A stretch of DNA of 64,000 nucleotides from CAYMGM01 sp964390005. GTDB taxonomy: Bacteria; Pseudomonadota; Alphaproteobacteria; UBA9219. A program made the position numbers and the translations under genes. Under the pieces are notes generated by a model. That model ran no database searches. It was not told the DNA's origin and saw nothing but the letters and a program-made list of their open reading frames with translations. Below, one piece after another: positions 26,770 through 36,362 of the stretch; the first letter of the stretch is position 1, and the number at the start of each line of letters is the position of its first letter. The stretch lies in the NCBI GenBank assembly GCA_964390005.1, contig CAYMGM010000008.1, forward strand, positions 1 to 64,000. The letters are read 5' to 3'.

Positions 26770-27408
26770 TTACCGTTTCAAGGCCTTGGGCGGCGCGGGC
26801 AAAGCGGGCGTTTCGTCCTTTTCGGCGGACTCCTCTGGCGTCACTTTAACGGGAACGCTGGGCAACACCTTGTTCAAACGAACTAAAACATCGTCGGTAA
26901 TATCGATCTTGGCATCGCTCCACAGCGTTTGCTGTTTGACAACGACCAAATTGGCCTTATGGGCCCGCGCCGTCTCGGCGACAATGTCCAAAACGGATTT
27001 GCGCACAACGTTCATGGAATCGGTCAAAGCCTGATCCAGCGCTCGGCGACGCGCTTGAACGTGCCGTTCTACGGTCAAAAAGCGCTGCCGTAGCTTTTGC
27101 TCGCGATCCGTATAAACTTCTGCTGTCACATTATCGTGCGCTTTGGCCAATTCTTCTTCTGTTTTACGCAGACCCGACTCTTCCGTCGCGATTTCGCTTT
27201 GGAATTTGGCGCGCTGCGCTTCCAGTTGATGCTGAACGCTTTTCGCCGCATCCGATTCCTGCAAAATGCGCTGTACATCGATAATGGCGACAACGCTGGC
27301 TGGAAAAGCCCCCGTTTGCGCGCCGCCTTTTTCTTCTGCAGCTTGGACCGCAGACGATGCCAACAGCGCGGCGACAGCGCACGCTAAAACGAAAGATGTA
27401 ATTTTCAT
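26770..27408 (-). CDS. skp: Periplasmic chaperone Skp/OmpH
   Basis: Periplasmic holdase for outer-membrane proteins. A clear signal peptide (cleavage probably after SSAVQAAE) is followed by VAIIDVQRILQESDAAKSVQHQL, the family signature, and then a long charged coiled-coil with many Glu, Arg and Lys, the Skp tentacles. A Pro-rich C-terminal tail brings it to 212 residues, longer than E. coli Skp. It starts 14 bases after bamA and probably acts with it. Confidence 0.92.
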   Translation of the reverse strand: MKITSFVLACAVAALLASSAVQAAEEKGGAQTGAFPASVVAIIDVQRILQESDAAKSVQHQLEAQRAKFQSEIATEESGLRKTEEELAKAHDNVTAEVYTDREQKLRQRFLTVERHVQARRRALDQALTDSMNVVRKSVLDIVAETARAHKANLVVVKQQTLWSDAKIDITDDVLVRLNKVLPSVPVKVTPEESAEKDETPALPAPPKALKR

Positions 27409-27422
27409 CCGACAGCTCTAAC

Positions 27423-29792
27423 TTAGAATTTCGTTCCAAAGCTGAAGTGAATCAGCTCGGTCTTGTCATAGCTTTCTTTCTTGACCGGAACGGCAAAGTC
27501 CAAACGCAACGGCCCGAACGGCGACGCCCACGACAGGCCGGCACCGACGCTGATACGGATCGAATCGTTGTCGCGGAAATCTTCCGTCGCAAGCGGCGTT
27601 TCTTCGCATTTGCCAAGCGAACCGGCATCGCTGAAGATATGGCCTTTAAACCCAAGCTCGGTCGGCGTCGGCAGCGGCGTCGTCAGCTCAAGAGACCCAC
27701 GATAGAAGCGATTGCCGCCCAAGGCATCGTCGGCTCCATTTGTCAAATCGCGCGGCCCCACGCCCGCATAGGAGAACCCGCGCAACGTGTCGCTGCCCAG
27801 GAAGAAGCGGTCGTTGATTTTGACTTTTTGATCAAGTCCCCAAACATAGCCGCCTTCGCCCAACACGCTCAACACATAATCCTCGGCCAGCGAGAAGTAC
27901 TGCGTACCGCCCAATTTGGCCCGGACAAACCGGTGATCGCCGCCAACGCCCGCGAAATCCGTATTCAAGCGCGTGACAAAGCCCTTGGTCGGATCGATTT
28001 TGCTGTCGCGTTCGTCCAAGGTTAGTTCATGCCCCACAAGCGACGTCAAGCTGTGGCCGACCTGATCGCGAATAAAGCGCGACGCATTAGCATCGACATC
28101 GCTAACATGGTCTTCATGTAACGTATAAGTCCAGCTTTGGCGCAGATCCTCCGACAAAGGATAGCCCATACGTAAGGCAAAACCTGTGCTGGAAATATCG
28201 TACGAACTTTCCGTTTGGTTATCGCGCATCGTGTGGAAAACATCGGCCCCGGCGCTGAGATTCCGGTCAAGGAAGTACGGCTCGGTGATGCTTAAATCAA
28301 ACTGGCGGCTGACGCCGGACACGGTCGCGCCCAAACGAACGTCTTGGCCCTTACCCAAAAAGTTCTTTTCGCGAATGCTGAAATCACCCAAAGGACCGTC
28401 AGTGGACGAGAACCCGGCCCCAAACGAAATCTCACCCGTCGATTTTTCCTTCACCTCGACCTTCAGATCGGCGCGGTCGGGCTGCGCTCCGTCTTGCGGC
28501 GTAATTTTGACGTCGTCGAAGAAGCCCAGATCTTTGATCTTTTGCTCCGAACGCTTCATTTTGCTGGTGTTGAAGGGGTCGCCTTCGGCCAGCATCATTT
28601 CGCGGCGAATAACTTTATCCAGCGTGCGCTGGTTGCCCGTAACGTCGATGCGTCCGATGAAAACACGATGCCCCGGCTTGACATGATAAACCAGATCGAC
28701 AGTCAGGCTGTCTTTGTGACGATCAACCTCGGGCGCAATATCGACAAAGGCATACTGCTTGTCGCCCAGCGCCGTCGTCATCGCCGCGATTGATTTTTCG
28801 GCGGCATCGGCGCTGTACCAATCGCCTTCGCGGGTCAAAAGCTCTTTCCGCAAGGTTTCGCCATCCAGCCCCTTGATCTCGCTTTGGATCGAGATTTTGC
28901 CAAACTTATAGCGCGGCCCTTCTTCCACCGTGAAGGTGATAAAGAAATCTTTGCGATCCGGGGTCAATTCGGCCACCGACGACACGACGCGAAAATCGAC
29001 ATAGCCTTGGTTCAAATAGAACCGGCGCAGCAATTCGCGGTCATAGCTCATACGATCCGGATCATAGAAATCGGATGTTGAGAAAATGCGCCACCAAGCG
29101 CTTTCGCGCGTGTTCACCACATCGCGCAATTCGCTTTCGCCGAAATGATCGTTGCCGACAAACTTGATCCGGCGCACGCCTGTACGCTCGCCCTCTGTGA
29201 TTTCAAAAATCACATCGACGCGGTTTTGTTCACGCTCGATAATCTTAGGCTCAACCACAGCGCCAAAACGGCCCGACCGACGGTAAAGATCCAAAATACG
29301 CTGAACGTCTTTTTGAACGCGCGGCAAGGTATAGACAAGGCGCGGCTTCAGCTGGACTTCTTTTTCCAGATCTTCCTTCGAGATCGCATCATACCCTTCA
29401 AACGTCACCTGATTGACGACGGGGTTTTCTTTGACCTGAACGACCAGCGTCGAGCCTTGCATTTCCATATGAACGTCGGCAAACAGCCCCGTCGCATACA
29501 AAGCCTTCAACGAGTCGTTGATTTTATCCTGACTGGCCTTTTCGCCCTTTTGCAGGGTCAGATAAGAAAGAACCGTATCCGTCTCAAGACGCTGCGCGCC
29601 TTCGATGCGAATGTCGCTGATCGCAACGCTGCCGTCGATGGGCGCGGTAGCCATCGGCACGCTTTCGGCGCTTTGAGCCATGGCCAAAGAGCTGACGCCA
29701 CAAGAAAGCACAAGGGCAAGCGAGAGAGACAAAGCCGCCCGCGCCGCAAAAGGCGCAAAACGGGACGAAGGCAGAAACGAACGGCAGGACAA
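27423..29792 (-). CDS. bamA: Outer membrane protein assembly factor BamA
   Basis: Core of the BAM machine that folds beta-barrel proteins into the outer membrane. After a signal peptide ending around SSLAMAQ come five POTRA domains (about residues 55-385) and a 16-strand barrel ending in FSFGTKF with a C-terminal Phe, the barrel signature. The barrel contains the conserved RGF motif in DTLRGFSYAG. The start is probably TTG at 29792: it has AAGGGA nine bases upstream and yields a normal signal peptide, whereas the upstream ATG at 29906 would add an unlikely Cys/Phe-rich leader overlapping rseP. Confidence 0.94.
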   Translation of the reverse strand: MSCRSFLPSSRFAPFAARAALSLSLALVLSCGVSSLAMAQSAESVPMATAPIDGSVAISDIRIEGAQRLETDTVLSYLTLQKGEKASQDKINDSLKALYATGLFADVHMEMQGSTLVVQVKENPVVNQVTFEGYDAISKEDLEKEVQLKPRLVYTLPRVQKDVQRILDLYRRSGRFGAVVEPKIIEREQNRVDVIFEITEGERTGVRRIKFVGNDHFGESELRDVVNTRESAWWRIFSTSDFYDPDRMSYDRELLRRFYLNQGYVDFRVVSSVAELTPDRKDFFITFTVEEGPRYKFGKISIQSEIKGLDGETLRKELLTREGDWYSADAAEKSIAAMTTALGDKQYAFVDIAPEVDRHKDSLTVDLVYHVKPGHRVFIGRIDVTGNQRTLDKVIRREMMLAEGDPFNTSKMKRSEQKIKDLGFFDDVKITPQDGAQPDRADLKVEVKEKSTGEISFGAGFSSTDGPLGDFSIREKNFLGKGQDVRLGATVSGVSRQFDLSITEPYFLDRNLSAGADVFHTMRDNQTESSYDISSTGFALRMGYPLSEDLRQSWTYTLHEDHVSDVDANASRFIRDQVGHSLTSLVGHELTLDERDSKIDPTKGFVTRLNTDFAGVGGDHRFVRAKLGGTQYFSLAEDYVLSVLGEGGYVWGLDQKVKINDRFFLGSDTLRGFSYAGVGPRDLTNGADDALGGNRFYRGSLELTTPLPTPTELGFKGHIFSDAGSLGKCEETPLATEDFRDNDSIRISVGAGLSWASPFGPLRLDFAVPVKKESYDKTELIHFSFGTKF

Positions 29793-29848
29793 GATCGTAT
29801 CCCTTTTGACAAAGGCGCGGCGGCAAAAACAAACCGCCCGCGCGAACC

Positions 29849-31003
29849 TCACGAGAACAAAGACGTAACGTACGCAATCACACGTAAATGGACCAAATCG
29901 TTCCAAAACGCAAAGACCATCAACGACACGATCAAAGCGGCACCGAAACGCGCGCTGTATTCTTGAATCCTGTCACTTAACGGCGAGCCCTTAAACTTTT
30001 CGAGAGTGTAGAACAGCAAGTGGCCGCCATCAAGCAAAGGAACGGGAAACAAATTAACCAACCCGAGATTGATGGAAATAAGGGCAATAAACCAAAACAA
30101 AGCCCCAACCCCATCATGGGCCACTTTGCCTGACATTTCGGCGATTCGTAAAGGCCCTCCAAGCTCTTCGGTGCCGCGAACGCCCAAAATCATCTGCCCG
30201 ACCCCGCGCAGAGTCACGGCAGACAGATTATAGGCCTCTTGAACGGCATGCCCGAGTGCACGCGGAACCGATAACTTCTTGTATTTAATGGTTTCCGAGG
30301 CAATCCCCAGAAACGCTTGTTTATGTTCGATCCCCAGACGGTCGGTCGTCTGCGTTATCTTGGGCGTTACCGTCACGTCCATCAGCCCGCCATCGCGCTC
30401 TAACGTCAGGCGAATGGGGTCCCCCGTATTCATCGCGACAAGGCGCCGGATTTCCTCAAAGCTACGCACATTTGTGTCGTCGAGCACAACAACGCGGTCG
30501 CCGGGCTGAAGCCCCGCAAGGGCAGCTGCCGAATCGGGCACAACTTTTTCAACGACAGGCGGCGAAAAAGGCTGGCCCGACAAGCAAAACAGCAAAGCCA
30601 GAACCAAAATGCCGAAAAGATAATTCGAAGCAGGCCCAGCCCCCACGATCAAAAAACGATGGCCGACGGGCTGCGTATAAAAAGCGACTTTTTTCTCGTC
30701 TTCTGTCAGAGCCTGCGCGTTTTCGGCAGGCCCAAAGCTGGTCGGATCGGCATCGCCGAACATTTTGACATACCCGCCCAGCGGCATCCAAGCCAAGCGC
30801 CACCGCGTGCCATAACGGTCGTGCCAAGCTTTAATCTCGGGCCCGAAGCCAAGCGAGAAAGCTTCGATCTTCACGCCCAAGCGCCGCGCAACCCAAAAAT
30901 GGCCGAACTCGTGAACGAAAACGACAATCCCCAAAACGATAAGGAACGGGATGATATAGCCCGCCGCGCTCGTCACAAAATGAAGGGCTGAATCAAAAGT
31001 CAT
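29849..31003 (-). CDS. rseP: RIP zinc metalloprotease RseP
   Basis: Intramembrane site-2 protease that cleaves anti-sigma factors and signal-peptide remnants. The zinc ligands are in VVFVHEFGHFWVARR (HEFGH) near residue 31 and in PVPLLDGGHLLFY (LDGGH) near the C-terminus. A single PDZ domain (about 125-205) lies in the periplasmic loop. The 384-residue length suits an alphaproteobacterial RseP. A GGAAG site precedes the ATG. It keeps its usual place between dxr and bamA. Confidence 0.95.
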   Translation of the reverse strand: MTFDSALHFVTSAAGYIIPFLIVLGIVVFVHEFGHFWVARRLGVKIEAFSLGFGPEIKAWHDRYGTRWRLAWMPLGGYVKMFGDADPTSFGPAENAQALTEDEKKVAFYTQPVGHRFLIVGAGPASNYLFGILVLALLFCLSGQPFSPPVVEKVVPDSAAALAGLQPGDRVVVLDDTNVRSFEEIRRLVAMNTGDPIRLTLERDGGLMDVTVTPKITQTTDRLGIEHKQAFLGIASETIKYKKLSVPRALGHAVQEAYNLSAVTLRGVGQMILGVRGTEELGGPLRIAEMSGKVAHDGVGALFWFIALISINLGLVNLFPVPLLDGGHLLFYTLEKFKGSPLSDRIQEYSARFGAALIVSLMVFAFWNDLVHLRVIAYVTSLFS

Positions 31004-31023
31004 GTCTCGGTCTTCCCTTTCTT

Positions 31024-32235
31024 TTAGGCGGCCAAGCTTTGCACTTGGCTTGCCGCATAACGCCGCGCTGCGGCGTCGGCATCCATCAAAACATCCAAAT
31101 TCGTCAGCGGCGCAACGGGCCCGTTATGCAACGTGCTTTCGATGATTTTCTCGATATCCAAAAAGCCGATGCGCTTGTTCAAAAAGGCATCGACGGCCAC
31201 TTCGTTCGCGGCGTTTAAAAGCGCGGGCGCGGTGCCGCCCAATTTCATCGCTTCACGCCCCAGCGTCAAAACAGGAAACTTCACGGGATCGGGCGCTTCA
31301 AACGTCAACTGCCCCAGCTTCACGAAATCCAAGCGCGGCACAGGCGCTTCCATGCGGCTGGGCCATGCCAGCGTCGTGCTGATTGGCGTGCGCATATCGG
31401 GCGAGCCCAACTGCGCCAAGACCGATCCATCGGCATATTCGACCATGCTGTGAACGACCGATTGCGGATGGACCAAAACGTCAATCTGCTCGGACGGCAT
31501 TTGGAACAAATAGGCGGCTTCGATCACTTCCAGCGTTTTGTTCATCAGGCTTGCGCTATCGATCGAAATCTTCGCGCCCATGTTCCAGACCGGATGCTTA
31601 ACGGCTTGCTCGGGCGTCATGCGCGCCATCTCGTCGCGCGAAAGCGTGCGGAAAGGCCCGCCCGACGCCGTGACGATCAAACGACGGATCAGATGACGGC
31701 GCTCTTCTTCGAAAACCTGCCAAATGGCGTTGTGTTCGCTGTCCACCGGCAAAAGCGTCGCGCCCGCGTCGCGCACCAACTGCATCATCAGCGGCCCCGC
31801 GCAAACAAGCGTTTCTTTGTTCGCAAAAGCAACCATCGCGCCGCGCCGCGCCGCGGCCAGCGTGCCCGGAAGACCCGCCGCGCCTACAATCGCCGCCATA
31901 ACCCAATCGGCCTCGGCTTCTGCCGCTTCGACCACGGCCTGCGCACCTGCGGCCAAATCCATGCCTTCGCCTGCCAGCGCTTCTTTCAGCGCGCCATACT
32001 GGCTTTCATCGGCAATAACGACGCGCGCAGGGCGCAGCTTTTTGGCCTGTTCGGCCAAACGCGCCACGTTTTTGTGCGCGGTCAAAGCCACAACACGATA
32101 GCTTTGCGGATCGCGTTCGATCAGATCAATGGTTTGCGTTCCGACCGATCCTGTCGATCCCAAAATCGTGACGCTACGCGGCGTCGCGGCGCTTGGCGGG
32201 TTCTTAACGGATTGGCAGGCATTACGCATTGTCAT
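31024..32235 (-). CDS. dxr: 1-deoxy-D-xylulose 5-phosphate reductoisomerase
   Basis: Second step of the MEP isoprenoid pathway, NADPH-dependent conversion of DXP to MEP. The N-terminal ILGSTGSVGTQTIDLI binds NADPH; LLPVDSEHNAIWQ carries metal and substrate residues; and SGGPFRTL and HPVWNMGAKISIDSASLMNK are strong family signatures. The 403-residue length is normal. It lies 19 bases after cdsA. Together with uppS it shows that the block supplies undecaprenyl precursors. Confidence 0.96.
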   Translation of the reverse strand: MTMRNACQSVKNPPSAATPRSVTILGSTGSVGTQTIDLIERDPQSYRVVALTAHKNVARLAEQAKKLRPARVVIADESQYGALKEALAGEGMDLAAGAQAVVEAAEAEADWVMAAIVGAAGLPGTLAAARRGAMVAFANKETLVCAGPLMMQLVRDAGATLLPVDSEHNAIWQVFEEERRHLIRRLIVTASGGPFRTLSRDEMARMTPEQAVKHPVWNMGAKISIDSASLMNKTLEVIEAAYLFQMPSEQIDVLVHPQSVVHSMVEYADGSVLAQLGSPDMRTPISTTLAWPSRMEAPVPRLDFVKLGQLTFEAPDPVKFPVLTLGREAMKLGGTAPALLNAANEVAVDAFLNKRIGFLDIEKIIESTLHNGPVAPLTNLDVLMDADAAARRYAASQVQSLAA

Positions 32236-32254
32236 TGTCTTCTCTTTCTTTCAA

Positions 32255-33052
32255 TTACCGAAACAGCAGACCACCTTTATAGTGGAAATATGCCAAAAAA
32301 GCGGCTGCGAACAAAAGCCCATCGACCCGATCCAAGACGCCGCCATGACCCGGAATCAGATGACCGCTGTCTTTGACTCCGGCGCGGCGCTTCAGCCAAG
32401 ATTCGAAAAAATCTCCTGCTTGCGCCACAACAGCCGTCACTGCGGCCAGCCCCGCCGACCAAAGCGGCGTGGCAAAGCCGAATCCCTGGGCCACACCATA
32501 ACCGAAAAGCGCGGCCAGCGCCATGCCGCCTAAAAGCCCAGCCCAAGTCTTATTTGGGCTGATTGCGGGGCACAGTTTCGGCCCGCCGATCAAGCGGCCT
32601 GCGAAATAAGCGCCCGTATCGGTCCCCCAAACGGAAAAGCAAAGGAAAAGCGCCTGCGCCAGCCCCAAATCGGGCGCGCCGCGCAGAAAAACAAAGCCCA
32701 AACAAGGCCCAACGACATAAAGGCCAAGGCCCGCCAAGCTAAGGCGCTGCGTCACGCCTTCGCCCAAAAGCAGCCACAGAGGCAAGCATAAAAGCACAAG
32801 CCCCCAAGCCATTTTAATGGGCGCAAGCTGCCCCATCACCATGATGCAAATCAAGCAAACGACCACAGCGGCAAGCCGCCACCGCGCGAGCCCCGGCGTT
32901 AAAAGAGCAGCCCCTTCCCAAAGCGCGGCCAGCCCCATCACAAGGACCAGTGCCCAAAAGGCCCAGCCGCCAAGCCACAACGCGCCCAGAACGACCGGAA
33001 CTAAAACGGCAGACGAAGCCGCTCGCAAGGCAAGGTTCGTGTGTTTGGACAT
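32255..33052 (-). CDS. cdsA: Phosphatidate cytidylyltransferase
   Basis: Makes CDP-diacylglycerol, the branch point of phospholipid synthesis, in the inner membrane. About eight hydrophobic helices are followed by the family signature DSGHLIPGHGGVLDRVDGLL near the C-terminus, and by GGPKLCPAISPNKTWAG. The ATG at 33052 removes an unlikely 92-residue N-terminal extension that overlaps uppS, leaving 265 residues. Confidence 0.95.
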   Translation of the reverse strand: MSKHTNLALRAASSAVLVPVVLGALWLGGWAFWALVLVMGLAALWEGAALLTPGLARWRLAAVVVCLICIMVMGQLAPIKMAWGLVLLCLPLWLLLGEGVTQRLSLAGLGLYVVGPCLGFVFLRGAPDLGLAQALFLCFSVWGTDTGAYFAGRLIGGPKLCPAISPNKTWAGLLGGMALAALFGYGVAQGFGFATPLWSAGLAAVTAVVAQAGDFFESWLKRRAGVKDSGHLIPGHGGVLDRVDGLLFAAAFLAYFHYKGGLLFR

Positions 33053-33095
33053 AAAACAAACCCTTTCAAACAGAAGGACAGCGCGGATCGAGCCT

Positions 33096-33833
33096 TTAGG
33101 ATAAAGGCCCGGCTTTTTCCGTCGCGCCATAGCGGCGTTCACGGCCCCGATATTCCCGCAAAGCCAGTTGCAGACTATCGGCCCCGAAATCAGGCCAAAG
33201 AATATCCATGAAGACATACTCGGCATAGGCCGATTGCCACAACAAGAAGTTCGAGATGCGCTTTTCGCCGCTGGTGCGAATGACCAAATCGGGGTCCGGC
33301 ATATCGGCAGTGAAAAGATGCTGCGCAAAACAGTTCATATCGATTTGATTTGGCGTGAGCCGCCCCGCCGCGACATCAGCCGCCACAGCGCGCGCCGCCG
33401 CCGCGATTTCTTGCCGCCCGCCATAACTCAGCGCCAGCGTCAGCGTGATCGCTTGGTTGTTCTTGGTCAGATCTTCGGCTTGCAAGATGCCTTTGACAAT
33501 ATCCTCGGGCAAGGCTTCGCGATCGCCGACAACGCGCACGCGCACGCCCTCTTTGTGCAAGGTCGCAATCTCGCTTTTCAGATAAAAGCGCAACAGACGC
33601 ATCAATTCGCGTACTTCGTCTTCGGGCCTGCGCCAGTTTTCTGACGAAAAACTGTAAAGCGTCAGGTGGCTGATGGGTAATTCGCGCGCGGCGCGCAAGG
33701 TGCGGCGAACGGCTTCGATCCCGGCTTTATGCCCCAGCGTTCGCGGCAGTCCCCGGTTCTTGGCCCAACGCCCATTGCCGTCCATGATAATGGCGACATG
33801 CAAAGGACGTTCGTTCTCCTGATTTTGCGCCAT
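33096..33833 (-). CDS. uppS: Undecaprenyl diphosphate synthase
   Basis: Cis-prenyltransferase making the C55 lipid carrier for peptidoglycan and polysaccharides. Signatures are HVAIIMDGNGRWAKNRG with the catalytic Asp, LTLYSFSSENWRRP, and the C-terminal DPDLVIRTSGEKRISNFLLWQ. The ATG at 33833 gives 245 residues, close to the family. An in-frame ATG at 33860 is possible, but it lacks a spaced ribosome-binding site. Confidence 0.96.
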   Translation of the reverse strand: MAQNQENERPLHVAIIMDGNGRWAKNRGLPRTLGHKAGIEAVRRTLRAARELPISHLTLYSFSSENWRRPEDEVRELMRLLRFYLKSEIATLHKEGVRVRVVGDREALPEDIVKGILQAEDLTKNNQAITLTLALSYGGRQEIAAAARAVAADVAAGRLTPNQIDMNCFAQHLFTADMPDPDLVIRTSGEKRISNFLLWQSAYAEYVFMDILWPDFGADSLQLALREYRGRERRYGATEKAGPLS

Positions 33834-33886
33834 CAGACTTTCAGCCCTTTCCTTGCACATCCCCAAAGCCAGACAATCTTCTGCCC

Positions 33887-34438
33887 TTAGACTGTCGTAA
33901 TATCTTTTTCTTTGTGCGCAAGCGCTTCGTCGATCTTTTTGATCGTCTGATCGGTTGCTTGCTGCACTTTTTCGCTCAGCGACTTGTGTTCGTCTTCCGA
34001 GATTTCGTTGTCTTTCTCGGCTTTTTTCAGCGCATCCATCGCATCGCGGCGCACGTTGCGCACGGCAATGCGCGCTTGTTCGGCGTACTTGCCGCAAACG
34101 CGCACCAGCTCCAAACGGCGCTCTTGGCTAAGATCCGGCACCGGCACGCGGATGACCGCGCCATCGGGTTGCGGATTAAGCCCAAGCCCCGCATCGCGGA
34201 TCGCCTTTTCGACGGCCTTGACCATGCCTTTGTCCCAAACCTGAACCGTCAGCAAACGCGGCTCGGGCACGCTGACCGAAGCCACCTGATTAAGCGGCAT
34301 GGGGCTGCCATAAGCATCGACCCGCACGGGGTCCAGCATCGACGCCGCCGCGCGCCCAGTGCGCAAACCGGCAAAGTCCTTTTTCAAGGATTCCAAAGCG
34401 CCATCCATGCGCTGTTTTGTATTGTCCATGTCCAGCAT
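33887..34438 (-). CDS. frr: Ribosome recycling factor
   Basis: Splits post-termination ribosomes with EF-G. The three-helix bundle is evident, with LRTGRAAASMLDPVRVDAYG early and the C-terminal EDEHKSLSEKVQQATDQTIKKID helix. The ATG at 34438, preceded by GGGGAG, gives 183 residues against 185 in E. coli. It follows pyrH by 16 bases. Confidence 0.97.
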   Translation of the reverse strand: MLDMDNTKQRMDGALESLKKDFAGLRTGRAAASMLDPVRVDAYGSPMPLNQVASVSVPEPRLLTVQVWDKGMVKAVEKAIRDAGLGLNPQPDGAVIRVPVPDLSQERRLELVRVCGKYAEQARIAVRNVRRDAMDALKKAEKDNEISEDEHKSLSEKVQQATDQTIKKIDEALAHKEKDITTV

Positions 34439-34454
34439 TGCGTGCTCCCCTTGG

Positions 34455-35192
34455 TTAAACGTCGTCGGTAATGATGGTGTGGCGGCCCTTGCCTTGCACA
34501 ACTTCGGCAAACGCGCCATGCGAAAAGATCGAGAAAACAAGAATAGGAATATGGCTTTGCCGCGCCAAAGAGATAGCCGAGGCATCCATCACCTGCAAGT
34601 CGCGCGACAACACATCCATATAGGAAAGCTTGTCGTAACGCTGCGCCGTCTTGTCCTTGGCCGGATCGGCGGTGTACACGCCATCGACCTTGGTCGCTTT
34701 TAAAAGCGCGTCGCATTGCATTTCTGATGCACGCAAGGCTGCCGCGCTGTCGGTCGTAAAGAACGGATTGCCGGTGCCCGCGGCAAAAATAACGACCCGT
34801 CCTTTTTCCATGTGGCGCATCGCGCGGCGGCGGATATAAGGCTCACACACCGACGACATGGGAATAGCCGATTGAACGCGCGTCTGAATGCCGACTTGCT
34901 CTAAAGCGTTCTGCATGGCCAAAGCGTTGATCACGGTCGCCAGCATGCCCATATAGTCTGCCGTCGCGCGATCCATCCCGCTGGCTGCGCCCGAGACGCC
35001 GCGAAAAATATTGCCGCCGCCAATCACGGCGCAAACTTCGACGCCTTGATCGATCACAGATTTGATTTCTCCGGCCACGCGCCCCAAAATTTCAGGCTCA
35101 AGCCCGTAATCGCGCGCCCCCATCAAGGCCTCGCCCGAGAGCTTGAGCAAAACGCGCTTATATTTTGGCTTGGCTTTCTGAATTGACGACAT
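34455..35192 (-). CDS. pyrH: UMP kinase
   Basis: Phosphorylates UMP to UDP; hexameric amino-acid-kinase fold. The start RVLLKLSGEALMG binds phosphate, IGGGNIFRG is the glycine-rich loop, and TGNPFFTTDSAAALRA is the nucleotide-binding signature. The ATG at 35192 gives 245 residues and follows a G-rich ribosome-binding site. It is the first gene after the terminator that follows tsf. Confidence 0.97.
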   Translation of the reverse strand: MSSIQKAKPKYKRVLLKLSGEALMGARDYGLEPEILGRVAGEIKSVIDQGVEVCAVIGGGNIFRGVSGAASGMDRATADYMGMLATVINALAMQNALEQVGIQTRVQSAIPMSSVCEPYIRRRAMRHMEKGRVVIFAAGTGNPFFTTDSAAALRASEMQCDALLKATKVDGVYTADPAKDKTAQRYDKLSYMDVLSRDLQVMDASAISLARQSHIPILVFSIFSHGAFAEVVQGKGRHTIITDDV

Positions 35193-35276
35193 CAACAAAC
35201 CCCCGTGTTTTTTATTTCTTTTCAAAGTCGGCAGAAGATATACCACCCTGGATACGGGATCAACGCCCAGCCGCTC

Positions 35277-35307
35277 AAAAAAAGGGGGGCTTTAAGGCCC
35301 CCCTTTT
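35277..35307 (-). terminator. Terminator between tsf and pyrH
   Basis: Leftward, AAAAGGGGGGC (35307-35297) pairs with GCCCCCCTTTT (35290-35280) around a six-base loop and continues into a run of seven T residues. It divides rpsB-tsf from the downstream genes, so pyrH onward must depend on read-through or a separate promoter. Confidence 0.9.
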
Positions 35308-35331
35308 CATTGATTTAAGACGGAAATCCGC

Positions 35332-36255
35332 TTAACCCGCCATTTTGGCGACTTCGGCTGCGAAATCATCGACAGTCTTTTCAATGCCTTCGCCCAACTG
35401 GAAGCGGGCAAAGCCGATCAATTTCACCGGAGCCCCAACCGTTTTGGCGGCCTTTTCGACGACGTCCGAGATCTTGCTTTCGCCATCAACGACGAAAACC
35501 TGTTCCAACAGAACGACTTCTTCATAATATTTACGCAAGCGGCCTTCGACCATCTTTTCAATAATGGCTTCGGGCTTGCCCGACGCGCGCGCCTGATCGG
35601 CCAAAACGCTCTTTTCGCGCTCTAACGACTTGGCATCCACATCGGCGACCGACAAAGCTTCCGGACGCGCCGCCGCGACATGCATCGCGATCTGCTTGCC
35701 AAGCTGCTCTAACGCCGCTTTGTCGCCCGTGCTTTCCAACGCGACCAACACGCCGATCTTGCCCATACCGTCGGTAAGCGCATTGTGGATATAGCTGGCC
35801 ACAACACCGTCCGAAACCGCAAGCTTGGACACACGGCGCAGATTCATGTTTTCGCCAACGGTGGCGATCAACTGCGTCAGCTCTTCCTGAACCGTGCGGC
35901 CCGTGCCGGGGTAAGCGGTCGTTTTCAAAGCTTCGACATCGCCGTTGCCAGCCAGCGCCAGCTTCGTCGCTTCCTTCACAAAAGCCTGAAAACCATCGTT
36001 GCGCGCGACAAAGTCGGTTTCGGCGTTGACTTCAACGACAACCGCTTCTTTGCCCGCGTTCGCAACGGCAACCAAACCTTCAGCCGCCGCGCGACCGGCT
36101 TTTTTCGCCGCCGCCGACAAGCCTTTTTTACGCAGCCAATCGACCGCCGCTTCCAAATCGCCTTGCGCTTCGGTGAGCGCTTTTTTGCAATCCATCATGC
36201 CCGCGCCTGTCTTTTCGCGCAGTTCTTTGACGAGTGCCGCTGTGATCTCAGCCAT
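35332..36255 (-). CDS. tsf: Translation elongation factor Ts
   Basis: Guanine nucleotide exchange factor for EF-Tu. The N-terminal UBA-like region ALVKELREKTGAGMMDCKKALTEAQGDLEAA and the EF-Tu-contacting TDFVARND are unmistakable. The ATG at 36255 has GGGAGG upstream and gives 307 residues. It pairs with rpsB as in nearly all bacteria, separated here by a hairpin. Confidence 0.98.
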   Translation of the reverse strand: MAEITAALVKELREKTGAGMMDCKKALTEAQGDLEAAVDWLRKKGLSAAAKKAGRAAAEGLVAVANAGKEAVVVEVNAETDFVARNDGFQAFVKEATKLALAGNGDVEALKTTAYPGTGRTVQEELTQLIATVGENMNLRRVSKLAVSDGVVASYIHNALTDGMGKIGVLVALESTGDKAALEQLGKQIAMHVAAARPEALSVADVDAKSLEREKSVLADQARASGKPEAIIEKMVEGRLRKYYEEVVLLEQVFVVDGESKISDVVEKAAKTVGAPVKLIGFARFQLGEGIEKTVDDFAAEVAKMAG

Positions 36256-36302
36256 AGGAACCTCCCTGTTCTTTCGTGGAGCCAAAATTGAATAAAACGA
36301 TA

Positions 36303-36355
36303 GGAAAAACGGCGGTCAGGCGACGCGAGCGACGCGCCCCGAGCCGCCGTTTTCC
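36303..36355 (-). promoter_or_regulatory. Long hairpin between rpsB and tsf
   Basis: GGAAAACGGCGG (36355-36344 leftward) pairs with CCGCCGTTTTTCC (36315-36303) with one bulged base, enclosing a GC-rich loop of about 28 bases that can fold further. The leftward 3' side contains five T residues, so it could be an attenuating terminator lowering tsf relative to rpsB, or an mRNA processing site. Confidence 0.6.
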
Positions 36356-36362
36356 AAAAGAC

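Noticed and set aside
27447..28025. Long rightward frames opposite bamA (and similar frames opposite dxr and rseP)
   Set aside because: They are antisense frames of strongly conserved genes in a GC-biased codon pattern; basic composition without hydrophobic periodicity.
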